A stretch of 64,000 nucleotides of DNA from Oceanobacillus sp. CFH 90083 (GTDB lineage Bacteria; Bacillota; Bacilli; Bacillales; Amphibacillaceae). Position 1 is the stretch's first letter; the number at the start of each line of letters is the position of its first letter. Positions 53,887-62,543 of this stretch are shown here, in pieces. Both the position numbers and the translations under genes were made by a program. The notes below the pieces were generated by a model. It made no database searches, was not told the origin of the DNA, and worked only from the letters and a program-made list of their open reading frames with translations. The stretch lies in contig NZ_VIYG01000009.1 of assembly GCF_009389585.1 (NCBI RefSeq), forward strand, positions 109,559 through 173,558. Reading direction: 5' to 3'.

Positions 53887-55299
53887 ATGAGTTTAACTAT
53901 CCCGCATGTATTATATGGATTTTTTACATTGCTTATTTTAATGACAATGATTTTCCAGCGAGGGATTGTTCTTCCAAGCTTATTAGGGACATTTGTGATT
54001 GCTTGCTTTTATAAAGGAAATATAGTCAGTGGGTTTATGGCTATATTTTATGCTAATTTAGTCGCAGCGCAAGAGCTTTTCAGTATCTTTTTAATTATTA
54101 CCTTCATGCTTGCGCTGTTAAATGCATTAAAGGATTTAAGGGCAGATGTGCTGATGATTCAGCCGATTCAAAAAATCATGATAAACGGACACCTGTCTTA
54201 TTTTATATTAATTATTGTGACGTACTTTATCTCTTTATTTTTCTGGCCGACACCAGCTGTTCCGCTCATTTGTGCCTTGCTTGTTCCGGCGGCAATACGA
54301 TCCGGGCTGCCGGCAATTACAGCAGCAGTTGCAATTACGATTGCCGGTCAAGGAATGGCATTATCCTCTGATTATATTGTTCAGGTAGCACCAGCTTTGT
54401 CAGCAAAGGCAGCGGGTGTAGAAACTTCAGTAGTTGCAGATCGGTCACTGATTCTTTCCGTTATCACTGGTGTGATTGCTTCTGTTTTAGCCTATTTATT
54501 TTACAGAAAATCAATTCGTGCAAAAGGAGATCCAAGAAATCAATCAGAAGCAGAACAAATTCAGGATTATGATTCCTCCGGGCATCAGGCAGCGTCAAAG
54601 CATTTGATAAAATGGAGCCGTGTTTTTGCCTGGCTAGTACCGGTTGTGCTGTTATCTGTTGTAGGGTACATGTTATATAATAAATTTTTTGGCTCCAGTG
54701 AATTAATTGGTGGAGAAGGAGCTGCACTGGTAGGCGGCGTTGCTGTCATTCTCTTACTGCTTGCTACTGGTGTATTTGGAAGACAGCATGCACTGGATTA
54801 TGTGGGCAATCATATTACAAACGGATTTGTGTTTGCATTTAAAGCGATGGGACCAGTTATTCCAATTGCCGGCTTTTTCTTTTTAGGAAGCTCCGAGTTT
54901 TCTAAGGGTATTTTACTTGTAGAGGAAGCACCATCTTTTCTATTTGATTTAATTACCTCTATCCAATCGTTTCTTCCTGAGAGCACGGTATTTGTTGCCT
55001 TTACTTTATTGCTGGTTGGCATTATTACTGGCTTAGACGGGTCCGGCTTTTCCGGGCTGCCGTTAACGGGAGCCCTGGCTGCTTCCTTAGAGACTGCTTC
55101 CATAGATGCAAGCACACTGGCTGCAATTGGTCAGCTAGGAGCGATCTGGACAGGTGGAGGGGCATTAATTGCATGGTCGTCCCTTATCGCTGTAGCCGGC
55201 TTTTGTGGTGTTTCTGCAATAGAATTAGTAAGGAAAAACTTTTTCCCTGTGATCATTGGTTTAATGATTGCTGCGATTTCTGCTGTTTTTCTATTTTAA
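53887..55299 (+). CDS. Integral membrane permease, substrate unknown (ion transporter-like)
   Basis: A 470-residue protein with about 11-12 hydrophobic helices arranged in two halves joined by a hydrophilic loop (about 215-245). Glycine/serine-rich turns such as GIITGLDGSGFSGLPLTGAL (about 380-399) and IAGQGMALSSDYIVQ (about 153-167) resemble the re-entrant segments of ion-transporter superfamily carriers (NhaD/ArsB/GntP/TRAP-like). No family can be named with confidence. ATG 53887 follows GGAGAGG; an ATG at 53882 ends after two codons. Single gene after mdh, absent from that place in B. subtilis. Confidence 0.7.
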   Translation: MSLTIPHVLYGFFTLLILMTMIFQRGIVLPSLLGTFVIACFYKGNIVSGFMAIFYANLVAAQELFSIFLIITFMLALLNALKDLRADVLMIQPIQKIMINGHLSYFILIIVTYFISLFFWPTPAVPLICALLVPAAIRSGLPAITAAVAITIAGQGMALSSDYIVQVAPALSAKAAGVETSVVADRSLILSVITGVIASVLAYLFYRKSIRAKGDPRNQSEAEQIQDYDSSGHQAASKHLIKWSRVFAWLVPVVLLSVVGYMLYNKFFGSSELIGGEGAALVGGVAVILLLLATGVFGRQHALDYVGNHITNGFVFAFKAMGPVIPIAGFFFLGSSEFSKGILLVEEAPSFLFDLITSIQSFLPESTVFVAFTLLLVGIITGLDGSGFSGLPLTGALAASLETASIDASTLAAIGQLGAIWTGGGALIAWSSLIAVAGFCGVSAIELVRKNFFPVIIGLMIAAISAVFLF

Positions 55300-55310
55300 T
55301 GCATAAAGAC

Positions 55311-55341
55311 AGAGCTCTCTTTGGAGGCGAAGGGGGCTCTT
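55311..55341 (+). terminator. Hairpin after the permease gene
   Basis: AGAGCTCTCTT pairs with AAGGGGGCTCT using G-U pairs, 12 bp after the stop. T run is weak. Confidence 0.45.
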
Positions 55342-55488
55342 AAACATGTAGAGATCCGGATACTAATTTTTACAGATAGTCATGCTGTGAGCTTATCATT
55401 GGGGAAAATGCAATGTGTATTTTAAAATGAATATGCAGAGAGAATATTTTACCTTCATGATGATTGATAATAAAGGAGGAGCTAAGAG

Positions 55489-56469
55489 ATGAGAGCACTT
55501 GTACATGAAAATGACAGTTTACAAATCAAAGAGGTGGAATTACAAGAGCCAGGCGGATCAGAAGTTGTTGTAAAGCTGAAGGCAGCCGGACTTAACCGGC
55601 GTGACTTGATGATTCCTAATCGCAGAAAAGGGGCAAATGATGCTCTGATACTGGGGTCAGATGGAGCCGGAATCGTCGAAAAGATCGGTAAAAGTGTAAC
55701 AGATGTCCAGGTTGGAGATGAGGTTATTATTAATCCAGCTTTGCGCTGGGTACGAAATAGTGAAGCACCGCCGATCGAATTTGATATTTTAGGGATGCCG
55801 GATCATGGTACTTTTGCTGAAAAAATTGTTATTTCCGAAGACCAGATAGAGCCGAAGCCAACCTATATGAGCTGGGAAGAAGCAGCTGCTTTTCCTCTGG
55901 CTGCACTGACAGGGTATCGGGCTATGTTTACAAAAGGGCAGCTGCAAAAGGGGGAAACAGTTTTTATTCCCGGGGCAGGCGGTGGTGTGGCAACGTATTT
56001 AATTGCATTTGCCAAAAATATCGGTGCCCGGGTCATTACGACGTCGAGAAGTGAAACGAAGAGAGAAAAGGCCGCAGAGCTCGGAGCAGATGTTGTTATT
56101 GATACAGCTGATGACTGGAAAGAAAGGCTGAGTAATGAAACGATTGATATGGTTATTGACAGTAATGGAAAAGCAACCTTTGAGCGTTCTTTAGCTATTT
56201 TGAAAAAGGGAGGAAGGTTTGTAACATTCGGTGCAACGACGGAGGACGTTGTAGCATTTGATTTGCGTGCTTTCTTCTATGGGCAGTACAAGCTGATCGG
56301 GTCAACGATGGGATGCAGAGAAGAATTGATTGCCGCGTTGGAGCATGCAGAGGCATATCAATTACATCCAGTAGTTGATCGCATTTTTTCTTTGGATCAG
56401 AGCTTAGATGCGTTTAACTATTTAAATGAAGGGCAGCAGTTTGGTAAAGTGATTATACGTATTTCTTAA
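55489..56469 (+). CDS. MDR-family (zinc-free) alcohol dehydrogenase / quinone oxidoreductase
   Basis: A 326-residue medium-chain dehydrogenase/reductase: GroES-like N-terminal domain (1-120) and Rossmann domain with GAGGGVATYLIAFAK near 160-174. It has only one cysteine and lacks both the catalytic Cys/His zinc ligands and the four-Cys structural zinc site, so it is a zinc-independent, NADPH-dependent type (quinone reductase or enoyl reductase-like). Closest recalled relative is B. subtilis YogA. AAAGGAGGAG precedes the ATG. Substrate unknown; single gene with terminator. Confidence 0.85.
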   Translation: MRALVHENDSLQIKEVELQEPGGSEVVVKLKAAGLNRRDLMIPNRRKGANDALILGSDGAGIVEKIGKSVTDVQVGDEVIINPALRWVRNSEAPPIEFDILGMPDHGTFAEKIVISEDQIEPKPTYMSWEEAAAFPLAALTGYRAMFTKGQLQKGETVFIPGAGGGVATYLIAFAKNIGARVITTSRSETKREKAAELGADVVIDTADDWKERLSNETIDMVIDSNGKATFERSLAILKKGGRFVTFGATTEDVVAFDLRAFFYGQYKLIGSTMGCREELIAALEHAEAYQLHPVVDRIFSLDQSLDAFNYLNEGQQFGKVIIRIS

Positions 56470-56477
56470 TAAGAATA

Positions 56478-56522
56478 GGCAGGAGACTTTCATGTGATCG
56501 AAAAAAGTCTCTCTGCTTTTTT
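56478..56522 (+). terminator. Terminator of the MDR oxidoreductase gene
   Basis: GCAG-GAGACTTT pairs with AAAGTCTC-TCTGC and ends in T6. Confidence 0.85.
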
Positions 56523-56739
56523 GTTGCCCGGGAAATTATAAAAATTTGTGTGTGGATAATAACTAGTCACTTCCTGCTCCAGGCGCCAAACTTTAGAGTT
56601 AACACGAACTGTCCTGCGATAAGGGACATGCTTCCTTTACCTCTGAGATAAAGAAAGTTTGACTAAAGCTGAACCACCCCCAAGGAGCCGGGGTTTGGAT
56701 CTCTGCGTTTTTAAATGGGCTTTAGCGCTTTTGGTCCCG

Positions 56740-56833
56740 CTTTAAGAAAGTATAAAGAATTTAAGGAATAAAGCCTAAGCGCAACTAAGGCAATCCTACA
56801 CCTTTTAGGCTCGGCCTGCCAGATTTTCTTTAA
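56740..56833 (+). repeat. Dispersed repeat family I, copy 5 (internally deleted)
   Basis: It has the family start CTTTAAGAAAGTATAAAG and goes directly to the 3' block CAACTAAGGCAATCCTACACC, TTTTAGGCTCGGCCTGCC and ATTTTCTTTA; the core seen in longer copies is missing. It abuts the 3' end of the spoVA operon. The rest of the gap 56523-56739 holds a CCCC-rich hairpin near 56675-56700 and nothing recognised. Confidence 0.75.
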
Positions 56834-56856
56834 CATCGTCAGAGATCGGCTGTTGT

Positions 56857-57714
56857 TTATTTTAAAAAAGGCTCCATTCGATCTACTGCCTTCTGCAGTC
56901 GTTTTTGATTCCGTTCGTATAATTCCTTGCTCTGAGGATTATCCGTCGCTAAAGCAAATAATTCTAAATCCGCCTGACATTTTTTCATGCTTGCCAGCAG
57001 AAGAGCTGACTGGGCGGGTTCAGGTACAACAATATGATCATCATAAAGATCAAGAAATAATTGTCCCTGATGGTCTACTTGACCAAGAAAAACGTTATCG
57101 ATAGTAACATTCTGTTTTTCTAATTCTGCTTCCAGCCAAGTCGGATTCAGCGAAGCATTAGCCAGAGGCTCAAGCAGAATATTCCCATCAGCAATGACTG
57201 TTTGCGGCTCTTTAGCTGGTGCTGGCGTAATATTTAAATCCTTTAAGGTTATTGGCTGATTTTCACGTTTTGGCAAAACATTTAATTCACCAGTCGGCTC
57301 TAACACAGCAAATTCCACATCAGAAACAAGGAATTGGTTGTTATCCCGGAGCTTTTCCAATAAATCATCGGTCGAATAGCCTTCTTTTTTTAGATTTTCC
57401 TCCATCACCTTTCCATTTTGAATAAAAACTATACTCTTGCCCTCTGTAAAGTCCCGGATACGTTTGCTTTTTAATGATAATTTTTCAATCGTGAATGCGG
57501 CAATAAACCAGACAGTCATAGCCAATAATGCATAATAAAAGCTGTTGTATGGATCTACTGTATGAAAGGCGGCGATTCCCCCAAGCACAATTCCGGAAAT
57601 GGTTTCAAATATATTGAGCTGTGATAATTGCTTTGCGCCGAGCCATTTTATAAAGAAAAATAATACAGTGATTAAAATAATGGACCGAATAATAATAGAT
57701 ATCCACTCAGGCAT
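56857..57714 (-). CDS. 2Duf-like protein: DUF421 membrane domain plus C-terminal DUF1657
   Basis: A 285-residue protein. Three N-terminal membrane helices and the DUF421 domain (about 1-215) are followed by a tail of about 50 residues that aligns with the stand-alone DUF1657 gene at 60426: QADLELFALATDNPQSKELY here, QASLEQFALQTDNKQAKQLY there. This is the 2Duf architecture, named for its two domains of unknown function; 2Duf from the mobile spoVA2mob operon raises spore wet-heat resistance in B. subtilis. ATG 57714 follows AAGGAGGG. It is the last gene of the spoVA operon. Confidence 0.85.
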   Translation of the reverse strand: MPEWISIIIRSIILITVLFFFIKWLGAKQLSQLNIFETISGIVLGGIAAFHTVDPYNSFYYALLAMTVWFIAAFTIEKLSLKSKRIRDFTEGKSIVFIQNGKVMEENLKKEGYSTDDLLEKLRDNNQFLVSDVEFAVLEPTGELNVLPKRENQPITLKDLNITPAPAKEPQTVIADGNILLEPLANASLNPTWLEAELEKQNVTIDNVFLGQVDHQGQLFLDLYDDHIVVPEPAQSALLLASMKKCQADLELFALATDNPQSKELYERNQKRLQKAVDRMEPFLK

Positions 57715-57791
57715 GTTTTCCCTCCTTACAGAATTTATCAAGCTTACAGTACAAGTAACAGTGGTCTTAACCGTACTAATACTTCCGCTGA

Positions 57792-58001
57792 TTAAAGCTT
57801 TGTTTTATATTGTGGTTCTTTTTTATCGACATAAATAATTTGCTGATGCATATCATGCCGTGCATCCTTAATTAACGCAGCCACCTCTTCAATCGTATTT
57901 TTCAGGTCCTGTTCGGTTGTAGAGGCATATAATAAATCTAATCCAGCCTCAATCGATTTTAACGTGGCATGACATGTTTTCATTTGTGATCCTACTGTCA
58001 T
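57792..58001 (-). CDS. DUF1657 protein (second copy)
   Basis: A 69-residue helical protein starting MTVGSQMKTCHATLKSIEAG, matching the DUF1657 family and similar to the operon's first gene (MTVGTQVQQTIAGLKSAQAS). Helical hairpin, no membrane segment. It lies 11 bp after spoVAE and 77 bp before the 2Duf-like gene. Function unknown; both its position and its repetition are typical of spoVA2mob operons. The C-terminal KKEPQYKTKL resembles the EEPQYKQ end of the first copy. Confidence 0.85.
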   Translation of the reverse strand: MTVGSQMKTCHATLKSIEAGLDLLYASTTEQDLKNTIEEVAALIKDARHDMHQQIIYVDKKEPQYKTKL

Positions 58002-58012
58002 AAAGCATCTTC

Positions 58013-58363
58013 CTATCCTTTTGGTTTGAAAATAATGGCACCAATGACACCAAATATAATAGCAGCAGAGATACCGGCACTTGTTACTTCAAACATTCCT
58101 GTCACCACACCGATTAATCCGTGTTTCTCTGCTTCCTGCATGGCTCCGTGTACTAAAGAATTTCCGAAGCTTGTGATCGGTACTGTTGCCCCTGCTCCGG
58201 CAAAATCGATTAGTGGCTCATACAAGCCGATGCCATCCAGAATGGCTCCGGAAATAACTAAAATGGTTAGTGTATGCGCGGGAGATAGCTTAAATACATC
58301 GAACATAATTTGCCCGATAACGCAGATAAGTCCTCCCACGACAAATGCCCAGAAAAAAATCAT
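58013..58363 (-). CDS. spoVAE: Stage V sporulation protein AE (SpoVAEb type)
   Basis: A 116-residue membrane protein with about four helices, including [16 protein letters not shown] near 7-22 and [19 protein letters not shown] near 62-80, which mark SpoVAE/SpoVAEb. It works with SpoVAC and SpoVAD in moving dipicolinic acid across the spore inner membrane. ATG 58363 overlaps the spoVAD stop as ATGA, and AAGGGGGG is its ribosome site. Length equals B. subtilis SpoVAEb. Confidence 0.92.
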   Translation of the reverse strand: MIFFWAFVVGGLICVIGQIMFDVFKLSPAHTLTILVISGAILDGIGLYEPLIDFAGAGATVPITSFGNSLVHGAMQEAEKHGLIGVVTGMFEVTSAGISAAIIFGVIGAIIFKPKG

Positions 58364-59376
58364 AGATGTTCCCCCCTTGCTTCGATTGACACAGCGTGTG
58401 CAATGCATGGAATGGGAGCTTTTTGCTGAATACTTAAGGTAGAATGTAAAGAGCCTGTTGCTACGACAAGAATTTTTTGTAAATTTCCTTTTATGACTTC
58501 TTGAAGATAGTGACCATATGTCACGATAGCTGAGCAGGCTGCACCACTGCCACCGGCAAGTACTGGCTGGTCTTCGCGATAGATGGTAATACCGCAGTCC
58601 ACATATTTTTCTGCTTCAACCGGAATATCTCTATCATGTAATAAATCTAAAGAGACCTCTCTCCCAATATGCCCAAGATCACCGGTGATAATTAAATCAT
58701 AATACGATGGATCGATTTGCATATCTCGAAGGTGTGCTTCAATTGTATCGGCGGCAGCGATAGCCATCGCTCCACCCATATTAAATGGGTCGGTCATTCC
58801 CATATCAGCCACCTTTCCAATCGTAGCTGATGTGACAGATGGCCCGACTCCATTCTGGGCAACGAGCGCGCAGCCAGCTCCAGTAACCGTCCATTGAGAG
58901 GTCGGAGGCTTTTGACCACCGTATTCTGTTGGATAACGAAATTGTTTTTCTGTAGCAGCGTTATGGCTGGAAGCTGCACAAAGAATATAGTTTGCCCCTT
59001 TGGCATTAATAATAGAAGCTGCAAGTGCCAGGCTTTCCATCGAAGTGGCACAAGCACTGAAGGCTCCTAAAAAAGGAATGCTGCTTGTGCTGGCGGCAAA
59101 GCTGGTCGGTGTCATTTGGTTAATTAAATCACCGGCAATTAAAAATTCCACTTTTTCTTTTTCAACCCTGGCTTTTTTTAAGGTAGTCTGTAAAGCTTCC
59201 TCCAGCATTTTCTGCTGTGCTTTCTCCCAAGAATCCTGATTAACCCACATGTCCTCATGCAGAATATCAAACGCCTCCGGAATTTTCCCTTTTGCTTCAA
59301 AAGGTCCGCCAATCGTACCTGTAGACAATATGGAGGGACGATTTTCAAAAATCCAGGATTGGTGTCCTTTTAACAT
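58360..59376 (-). CDS. spoVAD: Stage V sporulation protein AD
   Basis: A 338-residue thiolase-fold protein, same length as B. subtilis SpoVAD. It binds dipicolinic acid on the outer face of the spore inner membrane. Conserved pieces are [22 protein letters not shown] in part ([13 protein letters not shown] near 13-25), [10 protein letters not shown] near 105-114 and [11 protein letters not shown] near 150-160. ATG 59376 shares its first base with the end of spoVAC (TAATG) and follows GGGGGGATT. An in-frame start 5 codons upstream is less likely. Confidence 0.94.
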   Translation of the reverse strand: MLKGHQSWIFENRPSILSTGTIGGPFEAKGKIPEAFDILHEDMWVNQDSWEKAQQKMLEEALQTTLKKARVEKEKVEFLIAGDLINQMTPTSFAASTSSIPFLGAFSACATSMESLALAASIINAKGANYILCAASSHNAATEKQFRYPTEYGGQKPPTSQWTVTGAGCALVAQNGVGPSVTSATIGKVADMGMTDPFNMGGAMAIAAADTIEAHLRDMQIDPSYYDLIITGDLGHIGREVSLDLLHDRDIPVEAEKYVDCGITIYREDQPVLAGGSGAACSAIVTYGHYLQEVIKGNLQKILVVATGSLHSTLSIQQKAPIPCIAHAVSIEARGEHL

Positions 59377-59855
59377 TAGAATCCCCCCCATTGTGTGAGA
59401 ATCGTTTTAATAATAGCTACAACAAATGCAGAAAAAACACCATAAACAATAACAGGTCCCGCGAGTTTGAGCATATTACTTCCTACTCCGAGAATAAACC
59501 CTTCCGAACGATATTCGATTGCTGAAGAAATAACAGCATTCCCAAAGCCTGTTACCGGGACTGCCGAACCCGCACCGGCAAATTGTGCGATACGGTCATA
59601 GACTCCAAAACCAGTTAACAGCATAGTAATAACAATCAATGTAGCAATCGTCGGATTTCCAGCTGTTTTTTCTGTGAAATTAAATTGATAAATATAGAAA
59701 GTAGAGATAAGCTGCCCGATGAAGCAGATGAATCCGCCTACAAGGAAAGCCTTGACACAATTTTTGAAGATAGGGCGTTTCGTTTCCCGCTTTTGTTGAA
59801 AAGCTTGATATTGTTGTTGGTTGGGCTTTAATTTTTGTTTCTTTTTATCTCCCAT
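59376..59855 (-). CDS. spoVAC: Stage V sporulation protein AC
   Basis: A 159-residue protein with a basic, Gln/Lys-rich N-terminal tail (1-30) and about four membrane helices. AFLVGGFICFIGQLISTFY and FAGAGSAVPVTGFGNAVIS are the SpoVAC motifs. In B. subtilis SpoVAC behaves as a mechanosensitive DPA channel. AAAAAGGAGTG precedes the ATG, and it is translationally coupled to spoVAD by a one-base overlap. Confidence 0.93.
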   Translation of the reverse strand: MGDKKKQKLKPNQQQYQAFQQKRETKRPIFKNCVKAFLVGGFICFIGQLISTFYIYQFNFTEKTAGNPTIATLIVITMLLTGFGVYDRIAQFAGAGSAVPVTGFGNAVISSAIEYRSEGFILGVGSNMLKLAGPVIVYGVFSAFVVAIIKTILTQWGGF

Positions 59856-59905
59856 TAGAAAGCACTCCTTTTTAGGCTATTACATGAAATAGACGAGCTT
59901 TTATA

Positions 59906-60349
59906 TCAAGTCTGTTCTTTAGATAATCGGATAATTTCCTCTATTTTTTTCTTGATCTCTTCTTCGGTAATAGCTTGATTTGTCATTTTTTCTTCCAGTT
60001 TTGATGTTTCCAGGATTATCTTCTTATCAGTTGACAATTCTATCGTAAAGTTGGGAAAAGTCTGTTCAAGTTCTTTTTGATATGCTTTTTTTATGTCCTG
60101 CAGAGAAAAGCGTTCATGATGCGGAACATCGATTGTGACGAGCAGTGTATCTTTTGTATTTACTGCATGAACAGCTTTAATATCATCTTTGTCCATCAAT
60201 AGCTTTTTTGACTGTGCTGCCGTTTCCTGATAAGAATTTGTGGACAGATGCTCTATATTGGGATTTTCTGAAGAAGATTCATTATCATGATTACATCCAG
60301 CTAGAAAAGCAATAAAAATGAGCAGCAGAGTCATTTTTTTGAATCGCAT
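59906..60349 (-). CDS. YhcN/YlaJ-family sporulation lipoprotein
   Basis: A 147-residue lipoprotein with lipobox LAGC (Cys19) and a beta-alpha domain of the YhcN/YlaJ family (about 50-145). These lipoproteins are found in spore inner membranes. A YhcN/YlaJ gene in second place of a spoVA cluster is a hallmark of spoVA2mob-type operons. The C-terminal quarter is a charged helix. Spaced 76 bp from the DUF1657 gene and 50 bp from spoVAC, on the same strand. The specific role is unknown. Confidence 0.85.
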   Translation of the reverse strand: MRFKKMTLLLIFIAFLAGCNHDNESSSENPNIEHLSTNSYQETAAQSKKLLMDKDDIKAVHAVNTKDTLLVTIDVPHHERFSLQDIKKAYQKELEQTFPNFTIELSTDKKIILETSKLEEKMTNQAITEEEIKKKIEEIIRLSKEQT

Positions 60350-60425
60350 ATATTCACATCCTGTTCTGTGTCAAATATGTAAGGTGGGAGACTGTACAGA
60401 TAGTCCCCCGTTTTCCTGCATTTTA

Positions 60426-60629
60426 TTACTGTTTGTACTGAGGTTCTTCCTGCATAACTTGCTGTAATCTCGGCTCTAATTGATCTAAAACACCTTGTGT
60501 TTGTTGTGCTGCATTTTTATATAGCTGCTTTGCTTGTTTATTATCTGTTTGAAGTGCGAATTGCTCAAGGCTTGCCTGTGCACTTTTTAAACCTGCTATG
60601 GTTTGCTGAACTTGCGTGCCTACTGTCAT
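60426..60629 (-). CDS. DUF1657 protein (first gene of spoVA operon)
   Basis: A 67-residue helical-hairpin protein starting MTVGTQVQQTIAGLKSAQAS, the DUF1657 signature. Function unknown. It heads a seven-gene minus-strand operon: DUF1657, YhcN/YlaJ lipoprotein, spoVAC, spoVAD, spoVAE, DUF1657, 2Duf-like. GGAGTG precedes the ATG, and a SigG-like promoter lies 30-60 bp upstream, fitting forespore expression. Confidence 0.87.
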   Translation of the reverse strand: MTVGTQVQQTIAGLKSAQASLEQFALQTDNKQAKQLYKNAAQQTQGVLDQLEPRLQQVMQEEPQYKQ

Positions 60630-60662
60630 TTGGTTTCACTCCTTTTCGTATGTTGCACTTAT

Positions 60663-60691
60663 TATTTTGATGAAAAAATCATTTTTTATGC
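60663..60691 (-). promoter_or_regulatory. Candidate SigG promoter of the spoVA operon
   Basis: On the minus strand GCATA (complement of 60687-60691), 17-bp spacer and CAAAATA (complement of 60663-60669) fit gHATR-N17/18-CATnHTA with a single mismatch. Expected for spoVA genes, which are SigG-controlled in B. subtilis. Confidence 0.5.
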
Positions 60692-60940
60692 TTGTAAACA
60701 CTTTCCAAAATTTGTATCAATCTAAAGGAAAGTAGCACATGAATGAGTTATGGGGAAAGAGGAAGCTGAGAAAAAACTAATATGAACATGCGATGAAAAG
60801 CTTTGGCTATAAAACGATTTAAAAGAAGTGCAGTAGCAAAGGCTTTTGGCATCTTTATTTTTAAGGGCTGGTTATCAAATAAATGAGAAAGAAAAATGGT
60901 TTACATTAGAGGAAAACAGGTGGAAGAAGCTCATTTTGAT

Positions 60941-60979
60941 AACTAAAAAGCGACAGGGAAGCTCTGCCGCTTTTTAGTT
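60941..60979 (-). terminator. Terminator of the nitroreductase gene
   Basis: AACTAAAAAGCG (60941-60952) pairs perfectly with CGCTTTTTAGTT (60968-60979). It stands 63 bp past the nitroreductase stop. The rest of 60692-60940 shows only short broken frames and no supported gene. Confidence 0.65.
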
Positions 60980-61042
60980 AAGCTTCATTCTTCCTGTACC
61001 TGAAATAGCAGGGGGAACATACAGGTGGAATCAACTGTCATT

Positions 61043-61789
61043 TTATTGCTTATTTAGATTTTTTTCTTTTACAAAGGGTCCTACATCCAAACGGGTCGGC
61101 TGTTTATATTTTTTGTCCATTTGCTCGGTCCAGGTTTCTTGTTTATTATTGGAATTTCGAGATTCATAATAATCTTGCATGGTTTGATCATATTCCTGGA
61201 TAAAATGTTTTTGTTTGTCAAAAGGAATATATTGATTTTCATGATAGATTGCTGGAAGCGGTAAGCGCGGCTTAATATCCGGTATTTCTTTTGGATAACC
61301 AATCGCTAAACCAAATAATGGAACAACATGGGATGGTAATTGCAGTACATCATTAAAGGCTTGAATATCATTGCGCAGGCTCCCCAAATAACAAATACCT
61401 AACCCAAGCGATTCAGCTGCAACTGCGGCATTTTGTGCAGCTAAAGCAGCATCAATCGTACCGACGATAAATTGCTCCGTGCTTTCCAAATTTGCCTGAA
61501 AAGCCTCGGTATGCTCAATCCCTTCCAATTGATTAATGCGATGTAAGTCTGCACAAAAGATAAGTAAATGCCCATTTGTCTTGACATGAGCATGCCCGGA
61601 GACGGCATGGAGCTTGTCTTTGACCTCCTGATCTGACACACCAATAATACTATATGCCATTACATTGCTGGAGCTGGATGCGCGTTGTGCGCTTTCTACA
61701 ATGGTTTTTATTTGCCCATTATTTAAAGGTTTATCTGAAAATTTTCGAATAGAACGATGGTTCATTATTGTTTCAATTACTTGATTCAT
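61043..61789 (-). CDS. nfrA: NADPH-dependent nitro/flavin reductase (NfrA/NfsA family)
   Basis: A 248-residue FMN-dependent nitroreductase of the NfsA/FRP group. The N terminus ETIMNHRSIRKFSDKPL holds the FMN phosphate-binding Arg residues; AAESLGLGICYLGSLRND near 126-143 is the family motif, and a Lys/Arg-rich C-terminal tail fits NADPH binding. Such enzymes reduce FMN, quinones or nitro compounds. AGGGGAGAA precedes the ATG. Single gene, divergent from ywpF; NfrA1 is the closest recalled relative. Substrate unproven. Confidence 0.88.
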   Translation of the reverse strand: MNQVIETIMNHRSIRKFSDKPLNNGQIKTIVESAQRASSSSNVMAYSIIGVSDQEVKDKLHAVSGHAHVKTNGHLLIFCADLHRINQLEGIEHTEAFQANLESTEQFIVGTIDAALAAQNAAVAAESLGLGICYLGSLRNDIQAFNDVLQLPSHVVPLFGLAIGYPKEIPDIKPRLPLPAIYHENQYIPFDKQKHFIQEYDQTMQDYYESRNSNNKQETWTEQMDKKYKQPTRLDVGPFVKEKNLNKQ

Positions 61790-61927
61790 GGTGAAAATTC
61801 TCCCCTGTTCATTTGGTATTGTAAAACGAATTTTTATGTTATTAATTTAAATGTAAAAAAAAGCATTCGCTAGTAAGTGTACCATGGGATTTATATTGTT
61901 TCCAAGAATCTTGCACTCATACGATGA

Positions 61928-61956
61928 TTGACTTGTGAAAACTGTGTTATTATAAA
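61928..61956 (+). promoter_or_regulatory. SigA promoter of ywpF-like gene
   Basis: TTGACT (61928-61933), 17-bp spacer and TATAAA (61951-61956), 86 bp before the ATG. Confidence 0.55.
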
Positions 61957-62042
61957 GGCAATATAAATTATCAATCAATAAACGAAATGGACTGCTGAAA
62001 TAAGGGAGTAAAATCAGGCTTATACGTTGGAGGGTGGAGTAT

Positions 62043-62444
62043 ATGAAAACATTTAAACTGCGTAAATTAGTTATTTTAGATTATGATAAAGGGTTAGAAG
62101 GAACAGAGGTGAGGTTAATTGATGGACTGATTATCAATCGTGAGGATGATTATGATACCTGGTTAATTGAGGGATTTATTGATCGCTCTTATTGGAGCTA
62201 CTTTGAAGATAAACGAAAAGAAGAGCTGATGGTGCAAGCAACGATTACGAAAGATACCAACGAACCCGCATCGTTCATAACGAAGATGACCGGGATGCAT
62301 GAAATTGGTGAACAAATGAACGTGATGCTGATGGGGAAAATAATTGATAAACAAAAGAAAGATGTGGAGGAACTTTTGACAACACTTGTGCAAAAAGGGT
62401 ATGAGGGAGAAATTTTAATCCAGAAATTTAAAGAAATATATTAG
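62043..62444 (+). CDS. ywpF: YwpF-like protein
   Basis: A 133-residue soluble protein starting MKTFKLRKLVILDYDKGLEG and containing LIDGLIINREDDYDTWLIEG, which I recall as the YwpF family pattern of Bacillus (about 136 residues). Function unknown. ATG 62043 follows TTGGAGGGTGGAG. No membrane segment or known catalytic motif. In B. subtilis ywpF lies elsewhere, near ssbB and ywpG. The spoVA operon and nitroreductase are on the other strand. Confidence 0.65.
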   Translation: MKTFKLRKLVILDYDKGLEGTEVRLIDGLIINREDDYDTWLIEGFIDRSYWSYFEDKRKEELMVQATITKDTNEPASFITKMTGMHEIGEQMNVMLMGKIIDKQKKDVEELLTTLVQKGYEGEILIQKFKEIY

Positions 62445-62450
62445 AGGATA

Positions 62451-62505
62451 TTCAAAAGTCCCTGTCGCTTTGGTCTTTCAAGCTCCAGTCATCAGGGTCT
62501 TTTTG
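62451..62505 (+). terminator. Terminator of ywpF-like gene
   Basis: AAAAGTCCCTG pairs with CAGGGTCTTTT (G-U tolerant) across a 28-base loop, followed by TTGC. It starts 7 bp after the stop. Confidence 0.5.
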
Positions 62506-62543
62506 CACTATTTTAGTTACGTGAAAAAAGAAGGGAAATAACA

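Noticed and set aside
60740..60940. Possible decayed coding sequence between the spoVA operon and nitroreductase
   Set aside because: Short peptide-like stretches occur in different frames, but none resembles a known family and stops are frequent.
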